This document shows positions 27,868 to 35,566 of a stretch of DNA of 64,000 bases, piece by piece. Below the pieces are notes generated by a model. That model saw only the letters and a list, made by a program, of their open reading frames with translations. It did not search any database and had not been told where the DNA came from. The stretch covers positions 496,001 to 560,000 of the forward strand of contig NZ_JAPFQN010000005.1 in the NCBI RefSeq assembly GCF_026241165.1, in the 5' to 3' direction. The DNA is from Mangrovivirga halotolerans (GTDB taxonomy: Bacteria; Bacteroidota; Bacteroidia; Cytophagales; Cyclobacteriaceae). Position numbers and translations under genes: made by a program. Numbering within the stretch: the stretch's first letter is position 1; the number at the start of each line of letters is the position of its first letter.

Positions 27868-28488
27868 ATGAAACTTAAAATAAATCTATTTTTCTTCCTC
27901 TCCTTCTTATTTTTCGCCACCTATTCTCAAAATAGTTCAGACGACATAAACCTCCCTGATTTGGCTACCTACAATAAAGAGAGAAATAACATTACTAAAA
28001 CCGGAATGATTATTCTAAGTTCATGGGCAATCTCTAATGTTGCTGTCAATGGGGGTATTCTGCTTGGCTCTGATTCCTTTTCAAAGGAAAATAAATATTT
28101 TATGCAGATGAATATTTATTGGAATACTGTAAATTTAGTAATAGGAGGCTTAGGACTTTACTCAGCAATAAATGGAGATCAAAACCTGAGCCTGGCAAAT
28201 TCAATTAACGAACAATCCAGTATAGAAAAAATATTATTACTTAATACAGGCCTCGATGTGGCCTATATAGCTGGAGGTTTTTGGCTAATGGAAAAAAGTA
28301 AACGCTCTACTGAAAACCCCGAAAGATGGAAAGGCTATGGAAAATCGTTAATACTTCAGGGTGGTTTTCTATTGAGTTTTGACCTGGTCCTATACTTTAT
28401 ACATAATAGCCATGGTGAACAGCTAAATAATATTGTTGAAATGATTAGCCTTAATGAAAATGGGGTTGGATTTAAATTAAAGTTTTAG
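27868..28488 (+). CDS. Membrane protein of unknown function (DUF6992-like)
   Basis: A 206-residue protein with a signal sequence (MKLKINLFFFLSFLFFATYSQ) and about four membrane segments: MIILSSWAISNVAVNGGILLG, YWNTVNLVIGGLGLYSAI, LLNTGLDVAYIAGGFWLM and ILQGGFLLSFDLVLYFIH. The middle motif KSKRSTENPERWKGYGKSLILQG resembles an uncharacterised Bacteroidota family (DUF6992 by memory). Start at the ATG 27868; a TTG 6 bases upstream is unlikely. The next gene begins 1 base after its stop, so the pair are an operon. Confidence 0.6.
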   Translation: MKLKINLFFFLSFLFFATYSQNSSDDINLPDLATYNKERNNITKTGMIILSSWAISNVAVNGGILLGSDSFSKENKYFMQMNIYWNTVNLVIGGLGLYSAINGDQNLSLANSINEQSSIEKILLLNTGLDVAYIAGGFWLMEKSKRSTENPERWKGYGKSLILQGGFLLSFDLVLYFIHNSHGEQLNNIVEMISLNENGVGFKLKF

Positions 28489-28944
28489 ATGAAACAATAT
28501 TTTGTTCTTTATTATATAGTAATCGTAATTGCTTTGACATCTATGAGTACATTTAATAATCTGAATAAGATATTAGAAGATGCTGCATGGCAAAAGAGAG
28601 TTTTAATCATTTCTTCAAGCAGTGATAAGCATTCACTGATCAGAGAGCAATATACCAAATGGAAAAAAGATCTACCTGGGTTGATTGACCGAGACCTTAT
28701 AATTATCGCTCCTGAAGAAGCAAAATGGATGATAATTTCAAATCAGGCTGATATTGAAACACATTTTGTGCCCAACAAAAAGCTAATTCATAAATTCGAA
28801 CTAGACAGTAGTAAACTGAACATTATTTTAATAGGAAAGGATACCGGGGTAAAAGATATTACTCATCAAATAAGAGAAAGCAAATACTGGTTTGACAAAA
28901 TAGATCAAATGCCTATGAGAAAAACTGAAATGAAAAAAAATTGA
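28489..28944 (+). CDS. DUF4174 domain protein, exported
   Basis: A 151-residue protein. After an N-terminal hydrophobic segment (YFVLYYIVIVIALTSM, a signal anchor), the DUF4174 domain covers about 31-150: AWQKRVLIISSSSDK, RDLIIIAPE, IILIGKDTGVKDI and the C-terminal IDQMPMRKTEMK. DUF4174 is a thioredoxin-fold-like family of unknown function lacking the CxxC pair. Immediately follows the DUF6992-like gene with no gap and ends 1 base before the convergent transporter gene. Confidence 0.82.
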   Translation: MKQYFVLYYIVIVIALTSMSTFNNLNKILEDAAWQKRVLIISSSSDKHSLIREQYTKWKKDLPGLIDRDLIIIAPEEAKWMIISNQADIETHFVPNKKLIHKFELDSSKLNIILIGKDTGVKDITHQIRESKYWFDKIDQMPMRKTEMKKN

Positions 28945-30516
28945 TTATTTTGATCTTTCCGCTAAATCTGATATTGACCCCAATTTGTACTTATCCGCGA
29001 ATTCATCTCTTACCATTAAAGCAAAAGTATTATTCAAACCTAGTTCATTGAGCCATTTGAGATCAAATCTCTCAAGTGACTTTTCAGAGACATAATCAAA
29101 AACTTTTTCACGATCATATCCTAAAGAATCGATCACGTGATCTTCAGGCTGGAGCATCAACAATAAAGCAGTTCCTGTGTACTCCGGATAAATATCCAAT
29201 TCATCATTTTTCATTGCTTCGATTATCAATTTCGTACCACCGAATCCCAATAACTTTTCCACTTCTAAAGTTGACTGATGATCTATTATCAATGCGAATA
29301 TATTTGCCAGTATATAATTCTCAGTAAAGGCCTTAGAACCTACTTTAATCACGCCTCTACCTACATATTTATTTTTTGAATGAATATTCAATAAATTCTT
29401 TTTTTCTAGAAAATTCCTGGCAACATCAAGTGGGGTTTTCTTTTCAATGTCTACCTGATAATTTAAAGCAGTCATAGTACTGTCATCAATGTGAAGTTGA
29501 CTAAGAATAGTTTTAATAAACGGATATTTTTGATGGATCTCATTTCTTATCACAGGAGCTGCATAGTAAGGCGGAAAATAAGACCTGTCATCTTTTAGAG
29601 ATGATAAACCATATTCAAGTATGCGGCCATCGGTTGAAAACCCACTTATTATATCGACCTCTTTTTCATTTAATGCCTTATACATTAAACCGATTTCCAT
29701 TTCGATATAATCAATTTCAAAATTGTATTTTTCGAACAGTCCTTTTAAACCATCTTCTCTCTCAATAAATTCAGAAGGAAACCCACCAAGGAATTCTGTT
29801 CTTTTACCATCAAGCTGTAAATACCAAATAAGAGAGAACAAAGTGATTAAAATAACCACTATCCAACCGGATATTTTAGTAAGAGTACGGATCTTAAGAT
29901 CTGCCAGTTTCCCTAAAGAAAAATCAAATATCAAGGCTAATAAAGAAGCAGGAATGGCTCCCGCCAGTATCATGTAACTATTATTTAATTGTATCCCTTT
30001 AAATATGAACTCGCCAAGTCCGCCTGCTCCTATCAAAGCACTCAATGTGGCAACACCAACGTTTATAACTGATGCGGTCCTGATACCCGCAAAAATCACA
30101 GGAAGAGCGATAGGGATCTTAATCTGAAAGAGAATTTGATTTTCAGTCATTCCCATACCGCTGCCCGCTTCGATAATTGCAGGATCGACATTAGTTATTC
30201 CGGTATACGTATTTCTCACAATGGGAAGTAAAGCATAGAGAAACAATGCTGTTATTGCAGGTATCTTACCAATTCCCAGTAAGGGTATCATAAATCCTAA
30301 TAATGCAAGACTAGGAATAGTTTGTATTACATTAACCATCGAAATTACTGACGAGGCATATTTTTCCTTTTGAGAAATAAATATTCCAGCCATAATTCCA
30401 AGAAAGCAAGCTATGAGCAAACTGATAATAGTCAAATAAAGATGTTCATAAGTCTGAGACCAGATCTCAAGCCACTGATTTTTAACAAATTCAAAAAACT
30501 TACCTATATCCATCAA
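28945..30516 (-). CDS. Glycine betaine/choline-type ABC transporter, permease fused to substrate-binding domain
   Basis: A 523-residue fusion. Residues 1-230 are an OpuBB/OpuCB-like permease with about five or six membrane segments and the conserved EAA loop (VDPAIIEAGSGMGMTENQILFQIKIPIALP). A short linker segment (TLTKISGWIVVILITLFSLIWYLQ) crosses the membrane and is followed by a type II periplasmic binding domain (about 240-515, TENYILANIFALIIDHQSTLEV...FGGTKLIIEAMKNDELDIYPEYTGTALL). The family (OsmU/OpuC) takes up betaine, choline or carnitine. Its first 4 bases overlap the ATPase gene (ATGA). Osmoprotectant uptake is the likely role; the ligand is not shown. Confidence 0.88.
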   Translation of the reverse strand: MMDIGKFFEFVKNQWLEIWSQTYEHLYLTIISLLIACFLGIMAGIFISQKEKYASSVISMVNVIQTIPSLALLGFMIPLLGIGKIPAITALFLYALLPIVRNTYTGITNVDPAIIEAGSGMGMTENQILFQIKIPIALPVIFAGIRTASVINVGVATLSALIGAGGLGEFIFKGIQLNNSYMILAGAIPASLLALIFDFSLGKLADLKIRTLTKISGWIVVILITLFSLIWYLQLDGKRTEFLGGFPSEFIEREDGLKGLFEKYNFEIDYIEMEIGLMYKALNEKEVDIISGFSTDGRILEYGLSSLKDDRSYFPPYYAAPVIRNEIHQKYPFIKTILSQLHIDDSTMTALNYQVDIEKKTPLDVARNFLEKKNLLNIHSKNKYVGRGVIKVGSKAFTENYILANIFALIIDHQSTLEVEKLLGFGGTKLIIEAMKNDELDIYPEYTGTALLLMLQPEDHVIDSLGYDREKVFDYVSEKSLERFDLKWLNELGLNNTFALMVRDEFADKYKLGSISDLAERSK

Positions 30517-31409
30517 TTATTATAATTTGCCTTATATTCTTCGGTTGCTTTAAGTAATTGTTCTCTATGTAATCCTTTATTCATGCATTCTCTTACGCTT
30601 AACTCCTCTCCAAGATCAGAAATTACCTCTTGAGAAATATAGGGTTTAAGATCACTCAATATAATTGCCTCTAATTCGAGCTCAAATCGATTTGAATTAA
30701 AAAAACTTCTGACAAAATCATTCGATGGATTGAATAATAAGTCTTTAGCACTTCCCTTTTGTTGCAATTTCCCCTTATGTAACAAGATGATTAAATCTGA
30801 TACTTTAATTGCCTCCATAATATTATGAGTCACAATTACTGCAGTGAACTTTAATTCATCTTGAATTGCAAGAAAATCTCTCAATACAGAATCTGCCGTG
30901 ATTGGATCCAATGCACCAAAAGGCTCATCCATAAGTATTAAATTAGCCTGACTAATCAGAGCTCTGGCTATTCCTACTCGCTGTTGTTCACCACCGCTTA
31001 ACTGGGCAGGCATTTTATCTAAATAAGAATTTTCAAGCTTAATAAGCTTCAATAATTGGGTAAGCCTTTCACGTGCTATTTTTTCATCCATTCCCACAAG
31101 TTTAGGAATGGTTAAAATATTTTCTTCCACTGTTTTATGAGGAAAGAGTCCACCTTTTTGAATTACATAGCCAATTTTCCGTCGATGAGAAACAGGATCT
31201 ATATTTTTAATCGATGTGCCATTAATATAGATATCTCCACTATCAAGAGTAATAAGCTTGTTTATAAGGCGAAGCCCTGTAGTTTTACCGCTTCCACTCG
31301 TACCTAAAAATACAATTTTCTGGCTTTTATCAGCTTTGAATGATAAATTGCTGATGGCTTGAGTTTTATCAAAGGACTTACTTACATTTTCAAAGTGGAT
31401 AGAAACCAT
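30513..31409 (-). CDS. Betaine/choline-type ABC transporter ATPase
   Basis: A 298-residue ATPase. It has Walker A GTSGSGKTT, Q loop VIQKGGLFPH, signature LSGGEQQRVGIARAL and Walker B LILMDEPFGALD, then a switch His in VTHNIMEA. The C-terminal region (about 235-298) has no CBS pair, whereas OpuCA usually has CBS domains, so it belongs to the short OpuB/OsmV-like class. Pairs with the fused permease-binding gene by overlapping start/stop codons, giving a two-gene transporter. Confidence 0.88.
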   Translation of the reverse strand: MVSIHFENVSKSFDKTQAISNLSFKADKSQKIVFLGTSGSGKTTGLRLINKLITLDSGDIYINGTSIKNIDPVSHRRKIGYVIQKGGLFPHKTVEENILTIPKLVGMDEKIARERLTQLLKLIKLENSYLDKMPAQLSGGEQQRVGIARALISQANLILMDEPFGALDPITADSVLRDFLAIQDELKFTAVIVTHNIMEAIKVSDLIILLHKGKLQQKGSAKDLLFNPSNDFVRSFFNSNRFELELEAIILSDLKPYISQEVISDLGEELSVRECMNKGLHREQLLKATEEYKANYNN

Positions 31410-31539
31410 ATGTAATTGGACTTTTTGACTAATTTAGCTTAGCTGTAAATTATTATGCATGCTGACTTTATTTCAAAAACATTAATTATTATTTTTAAGA
31501 CTTAAGCTGAACTAATTTAATACAAACAAAACACATTTT

Positions 31540-32484
31540 ATGCAGGAAGAGAAATTGACCTATGAAATGGTCCAAAATATGGGCTTACCGAATATCATTG
31601 CTTACGCAGCTCCGGTAATGATAACCTTGGTCATAATTGAGTGGGTAATTAGTTATTATCAGAATAAAGATAAATACGACGGAAAGGATACCATTGCAGC
31701 AACTGCTGTAGGGTTAGTAAATGTGGCGTTAGGAGCATCAATAAAAATAGTTACATTCGGATTAGCTATATTTTTCTATAATTTAGTTCCTTGGAATGTA
31801 CCTCCAACATGGTGGTCATTTATATTATGTATCGTCTGGATTGACTTCTGGAGATATGTATCACATAGAATTGGTCACGAAAGCAGATTTTGGTGGGCTA
31901 CTCATGTTACACACCATAGTTCAAAAAAATATAACCTGTCTGTATCCTTCCGATTAGGCTGGACACAATACCTTAAAGTTATCTTTTTTATTCCTGTATT
32001 TTTAGTTGGGTTTAATCCGGTAGTTTTCTTTATCTGTCATCAGATTGAAGTATTATACCAGTTCTGGATTCATAGTGCTTATATTAATAAACTACCAAGG
32101 CCGATTGAATACATTTTCACTACCCCATCACATCACCGAGTACACCATGCAACGAATCCTCAGTATATTGACAAAAACTACGGATCAACGTTAATTATTT
32201 GGGACAGAATGTTTGGAACTTTTGAACCTGAAGTAGAAAAGCCTGTATATGGAATTACAAAAGAACTTGAAAAGCCATATAACCCTGTTTATCTGTGCTT
32301 TCATGAATGGATGGATATAATCCGCGATATTAGAAAAGCCAAGTCTATAAAGCAAGCCTGGACGCTTACCTTTAGTTCTCCAACAAGGATTAGTGAACTT
32401 CAGGAAGAAGGTAAACTTCCTTCATTTGAATCTGAAAGACAGAACGATCAGAGTAAAAAAGTAAATAAGAAAGCTGCTGCATAA
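31540..32484 (+). CDS. Sterol desaturase/fatty acid hydroxylase family membrane protein
   Basis: A 314-residue membrane protein of the FA_hydroxylase family. Four or five membrane segments fall in about residues 20-170. The di-iron His clusters are HRIGH (about 109-113), HVTHHS (about 122-127) and HHRVHH (about 201-206), all present. It resembles the alkylglycerol monooxygenase-like group in Bacteroidota. It may hydroxylate or desaturate a lipid; the substrate is unknown. Monocistronic, with its own terminator at 32550. Confidence 0.85.
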   Translation: MQEEKLTYEMVQNMGLPNIIAYAAPVMITLVIIEWVISYYQNKDKYDGKDTIAATAVGLVNVALGASIKIVTFGLAIFFYNLVPWNVPPTWWSFILCIVWIDFWRYVSHRIGHESRFWWATHVTHHSSKKYNLSVSFRLGWTQYLKVIFFIPVFLVGFNPVVFFICHQIEVLYQFWIHSAYINKLPRPIEYIFTTPSHHRVHHATNPQYIDKNYGSTLIIWDRMFGTFEPEVEKPVYGITKELEKPYNPVYLCFHEWMDIIRDIRKAKSIKQAWTLTFSSPTRISELQEEGKLPSFESERQNDQSKKVNKKAAA

Positions 32485-32549
32485 AATATTATATTTCCTG
32501 ATTACTGCAGGTATCTAAAGAACTGAAGTAATTAGAAACTAAATGTTTT

Positions 32550-32579
32550 AACCGAAGGGGATTTCATTCTTCTTCGGTT
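32550..32579 (+). terminator. Intrinsic terminator of the sterol desaturase-family gene
   Basis: AACCGAAG (32550-32557) pairs with CTTCGGTT (32572-32579) around a 14-base loop, then a run of T. Confidence 0.8.
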
Positions 32580-32900
32580 TTTTTTATCCTGTAAGAATGC
32601 ACCCCATTAATTTGTTACTGATTCTTTATAAAATCCTCCTTACTATAGTTTTCTTAAATAGAATTAGAGACCTAGGTTACTCATTCAATAATCATAAAGA
32701 TCCTTCTTGTTGTCATTACTATAAGTTTATCATAATTCATAAATTGATAGGAATAAGGCAATAGGAAAACAGAGGACTCCGGGCCTTATTTAAATTATTA
32801 TAAATAGAATTTTATTATTATTGATTCAACCATTTTAATATTTGATCATTAAAACAGATCAAATTTAAAGACATCAAGTTAGGTTTAGCAAAAAAAAAGA
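32580..32900. other. Gene-free stretch between convergent genes
   Basis: About 320 bases without a gene. The only structure seen is an 8-bp inverted repeat ATTTGATC/GATCAAAT (32840-32847 and 32857-32864) with a 9-base spacer and no T tract. Stop codons occur in all frames. Nothing else recognised. Confidence 0.5.
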
Positions 32901-32918
32901 CTACCTGATGTCAGGTAG
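32901..32918 (-). terminator. Intrinsic terminator of the desaturase gene
   Basis: CTACCTGA (32901-32908) pairs with TCAGGTAG (32911-32918). On the minus strand the stem is followed by a run of T (AAAAAAAAA at 32890-32898 on plus strand), after the stop of the desaturase gene. Confidence 0.8.
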
Positions 32919-32947
32919 CCTTTTGCTTTATTTAATAGATACGTTTT

Positions 32948-33724
32948 TTATGCAGCTTTTCTTTTTTCTTGCTCAGATATAGAAACGTGCTTTTGTTCTT
33001 TTATTTTAATGATACCGACTTTATCAAAACCCTTTATTACTAAGTAAGTCGGATCTATCTCATGCCATCTGAACCCACCAAAATTAGCACGGTTTCCGTA
33101 TTTATGGTGGTTATTGTGATAACTCTCTCCCATCATAAGAAAATCAAACGGTAAGAAGTTCTTAGAAGTATCACCTACTTTAAAATTGGTATAACCATAT
33201 TTATGAGCAAACCAGTTAATGATAGCACCATGTATAGGAGAAAATGCAAACTGAAGAGGTAATAGTAACCATAACCACCATACATCTGCATATTGCCAGT
33301 ATATAAATACATATATAGCACCCCAGAAAATTCTTGATACCCACGATCTTGCAAAGACATCAAAAGGTTCCCACTGAGGAACATCTTTAGTAAACCTTGA
33401 GTCTACTTTCATTTTTTTGTTTGCAATTGCAGAGTAGATAGTTTTTGTTTTCCACATCATCTTAAATATGCTTTCATCATACTTAGGAGAATGAGGATCA
33501 TTTGGAGTATCTGCAAATGCATGGTGCATTCTATGCATTACCCCATAACCATAAGGACTTAAATAATTAGATCCCTGAAAAATCCAGGTTAAAACAAAGA
33601 AAACTTTTTCCATCCCCTTCGACATTGTAAATGCTGCGTGTGACGCGTAGCGATGAAGGAAAAATGTCTGGAAAAATAGTGACAAGTACCAATGAGCCAC
33701 AAAAAACGTTAATATAACTTCCAT
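32948..33724 (-). CDS. Membrane fatty acid (acyl-CoA/acyl-lipid) desaturase
   Basis: A 258-residue Delta-9-type membrane desaturase. It shows the three His boxes: HRYASH (about 24-29), HRMHHA (about 64-69) and HNNHH (about 203-207), coordinating a di-iron centre, and four or so membrane segments. It introduces a double bond into fatty acyl chains, which alters membrane fluidity. The gene lies downstream of an ECF sigma factor gene and carries an ECF41-like promoter upstream, so it may be that factor's target. Confidence 0.9.
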   Translation of the reverse strand: MEVILTFFVAHWYLSLFFQTFFLHRYASHAAFTMSKGMEKVFFVLTWIFQGSNYLSPYGYGVMHRMHHAFADTPNDPHSPKYDESIFKMMWKTKTIYSAIANKKMKVDSRFTKDVPQWEPFDVFARSWVSRIFWGAIYVFIYWQYADVWWLWLLLPLQFAFSPIHGAIINWFAHKYGYTNFKVGDTSKNFLPFDFLMMGESYHNNHHKYGNRANFGGFRWHEIDPTYLVIKGFDKVGIIKIKEQKHVSISEQEKRKAA

Positions 33725-33770
33725 AGAATAAAATAGTAAAATTTTAAATATATCTATCCCTTTATAATAA

Positions 33771-33796
33771 GACAGACAACTATGGACTTTGTGACA
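33771..33796 (-). promoter_or_regulatory. ECF41-like promoter of the desaturase gene
   Basis: On the minus strand TGTCACA (33790-33796), a 15-base spacer, then TGTC (33771-33774). ECF41 sigma factors are known to use TGTCACA in the -35 region and CGTC in the -10 region. The predicted start is about 40 bases before the desaturase ATG. The ECF factor upstream resembles ECF41. Confidence 0.5.
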
Positions 33797-33812
33797 AAAT
33801 AATGTGAAAAAT

Positions 33813-34478
33813 TTATTTTTTTCTGAATTTAGCTTCTATATCTTTTCTAAGATCAGCTAAAAATGCAGATGAATTGCCTGAACAGGCATTTTTAAAACTA
33901 TCTGTAAGATGTGAATAATTACTAATTGATTTTGGTTCTGAATAATCAGATTTTTCTTTCAATTTATTACTGGCTCTGCTAAATAGCTTTCTACAGTTAT
34001 CAACTTTCTTATCTATTACTTCCTGAATTTCTTCATACTCAAAATTAAATACCTCACGCATTAAAAAAACCGCCTTTTCAACTGGTTCTAATTTGTGTTG
34101 TAAATAATTAAGGGCTGAAGAAACTTCTGTATCCAGATCAAATTTTAATATATCGCTATCTTTAATCTTCTGTACCCACTCTGCTTGCTGGAGATTATCG
34201 AAATATTCTGTCTTCTTATGTTTAAGAGATTCCAGATGATTCAGACACTTGTTTGTAACGATTCGAACAAGATATGCCTTCGCATTGTCAATTTTAGATT
34301 TATCGATAGTAAACCACTTGAGAAAGGCGTCCTGGACAATATCCTGCGCATCCTCTAACGAGCCTACCATTTTGTAAGCAATCGATTCTAGTACATTTCG
34401 ATATTTATATACTTCTAATGTTAATTCTGCTCCCACAACTCTACCCTTTTGGATACTATTCAAAATTATAAAATACAA
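33813..34478 (-). CDS. ECF sigma factor, ECF41/SigJ-like, with shortened C-terminal extension
   Basis: A 221-residue sigma factor. Region 2 spans about 25-85 (YRNVLESIAYKMVGSLEDAQDIVQDAFLKWF) and region 4 about 115-175 (ALNYLQHKLEPVEKAVFLMREVFNFEYEEIQEVIDKKVDNCRKLFSRA). The C-terminal 40 residues (ISNYSHLTDSFKNACSGNSSAFLADL) match only the start of the SnoaL-like domain that follows ECF41 factors; a full domain would be about 100 residues longer. No anti-sigma factor is adjacent, consistent with ECF41. Divided from the downstream desaturase gene by 88 bases holding a TGTCACA promoter. An alternative GTG start (34436) is possible. Confidence 0.78.
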   Translation of the reverse strand: MYFIILNSIQKGRVVGAELTLEVYKYRNVLESIAYKMVGSLEDAQDIVQDAFLKWFTIDKSKIDNAKAYLVRIVTNKCLNHLESLKHKKTEYFDNLQQAEWVQKIKDSDILKFDLDTEVSSALNYLQHKLEPVEKAVFLMREVFNFEYEEIQEVIDKKVDNCRKLFSRASNKLKEKSDYSEPKSISNYSHLTDSFKNACSGNSSAFLADLRKDIEAKFRKK

Positions 34479-34571
34479 TTGGAATATAATACTTTATCAA
34501 AAAGTATTGATATAACAATTATTCAATTAAAATAAACTATAGGAAAAAAGACCGAATAAATTGAATTTTTC

Positions 34572-34910
34572 TTAAAAAAGAGACATTTGAGACTGATCTT
34601 GTTGAGAAACTGGTTGTTTTTTCTCTGATTCTTTATTTTCACTCTTGCTGGCTACCTTTTCAATAGGCTTCTCAATTTTTACTTTTTTCTCTTTTTTGTC
34701 AGTCTTTTCAGATCTGCCATTTAGTTTACTATCTACAACCGCGCTTCCATTATCAGAGTACTGAATTATCTGATGCCTGAACCATTCAGCCATTCCCATA
34801 TTTTCTTTTTCGAGAATCTGTTTTAACGAACTTAACTCAGTAGCGTTAACTTTAAAGCTAACCTGGTGAATCCTTGGATTATCTTTCTTAAAATGTTCTC
34901 CCTTTGGCAT
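34572..34910 (-). CDS. Ribbon-helix-helix-like protein with C-terminal beta-clamp-binding motif
   Basis: A 112-residue protein. Residues 12-50 (RIHQVSFKVNATELSSLKQIL, then ENMGMAEWFRHQIIQ) follow a ribbon-helix-helix pattern: one beta strand and two helices, like MobC/CopG-type binders. A long, charged, Lys/Glu/Ser-rich linker (about 60-105) follows, and the chain ends in QSQMSLF. The terminal QMSLF fits the DNA sliding-clamp-binding pentapeptide Q-(L/M)-(S/D)-L-F. No family name is known to me. Upstream, the promoter region holds repeated AAGTATACTTAATAA motifs that could be its own operators. It may be a DNA-replication-associated binder. Confidence 0.7.
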   Translation of the reverse strand: MPKGEHFKKDNPRIHQVSFKVNATELSSLKQILEKENMGMAEWFRHQIIQYSDNGSAVVDSKLNGRSEKTDKKEKKVKIEKPIEKVASKSENKESEKKQPVSQQDQSQMSLF

Positions 34911-34918
34911 TGTTTAAT

Positions 34919-35028
34919 AGTATACTTAATAATTCAAATATAATAATAAGTATACTTAATAAACAAGCTTTTTAATTATTTATTAAGAAAACTATAAACA
35001 TATTATTTATTTTAAGTATTCTTAATAA
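34919..35028. repeat. Three copies of a palindrome-centred motif AAGTATwCTTAATAA
   Basis: Copies at 34919-34932 (AGTATACTTAATAA), 34948-34962 (AAGTATACTTAATAA) and 35014-35028 (AAGTATTCTTAATAA), plus an inverted half copy TTATTAAG at 34980-34987. The first two have a 30-base period (three helical turns). AAGTATACTT is a perfect palindrome. They lie in and just beyond the promoter of the RHH-like gene (the third overlaps the end of the 35012 gene), fitting autoregulatory operators. Confidence 0.55.
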
Positions 35029-35476
35029 TATCGAAATCTTTTTTACTCAAGAAATTTTCTATAAACCGATTAAACCTGTTTAACTCAAATCTTCTGACAA
35101 TCAGATCTATCTTCTGATCAGGTTTAATGAAAAAAGTTGCTATTCTTGCATCTTCCAGACTTTCATCTTCTTTAAACCTACTGATCTTCAAAACTTTAAT
35201 CTCACTAAAATTAATCCCTATACCATATTCGTCATTTTTGGAGCGAAATCTAATCAGAAATCCATTCTTTAATAATTGAATATTACAGTTTTTGGATGCA
35301 TTGGTTCTATTAATCAATTTTTGTGTTTCCTCATCGGTAGAATTGATTAAAATTAGTCTTGGACTTCCAATTCCCCCTAACTTTAAACTTTCCCAAAAGG
35401 TAAAAGTATCACCATAGAGATATTTGATCTTATCCCAGGTCTCTTTATAATGTGTGGATAATGCAAATGTTTCCAT
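35012..35476 (-). CDS. Hypothetical protein, 154 residues
   Basis: No family recognised. It is a mixed alpha/beta soluble protein: METFALSTHYKETWDKIKYLY at the start, GIGSPRLILINSTDEETQKLI, NGFLIRFRSKNDEYGIGINF, then RFELNRFNRFIENFL near the end. Start set at the ATG 35476. A GTG further upstream at 35494 would lie inside the stem of a transcription terminator, so it is rejected. The end overlaps the third operator-like repeat of the RHH-like gene. It probably has its own promoter or relies on read-through from the LemA gene. Confidence 0.5.
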   Translation of the reverse strand: METFALSTHYKETWDKIKYLYGDTFTFWESLKLGGIGSPRLILINSTDEETQKLINRTNASKNCNIQLLKNGFLIRFRSKNDEYGIGINFSEIKVLKISRFKEDESLEDARIATFFIKPDQKIDLIVRRFELNRFNRFIENFLSKKDFDIIKNT

Positions 35477-35488
35477 AAAAAAAGAAAA

Positions 35489-35511
35489 GCCCACTGAATA
35501 AATCAGTGAGC
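35489..35511 (-). terminator. Intrinsic terminator of the lemA gene
   Basis: On the minus strand GCTCACTGA (35503-35511) pairs with TCAGTGGGC (35489-35497) with one G-U wobble around a 5-base loop, and TTTTCTTTTTTT follows. The T tract ends at the ATG (35476) of the 35012 gene. Confidence 0.8.
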
Positions 35512-35566
35512 CTCACCTCGATAATATAATAACTGAATTTCAATCTAAAAGGTTACAATTTTCTAA

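Noticed and set aside
32840-32864. ATTTGATC/GATCAAAT hairpin between convergent genes
   Set aside because: No T tract on either strand, no repeat elsewhere; kept only as a note in the gene-free region.
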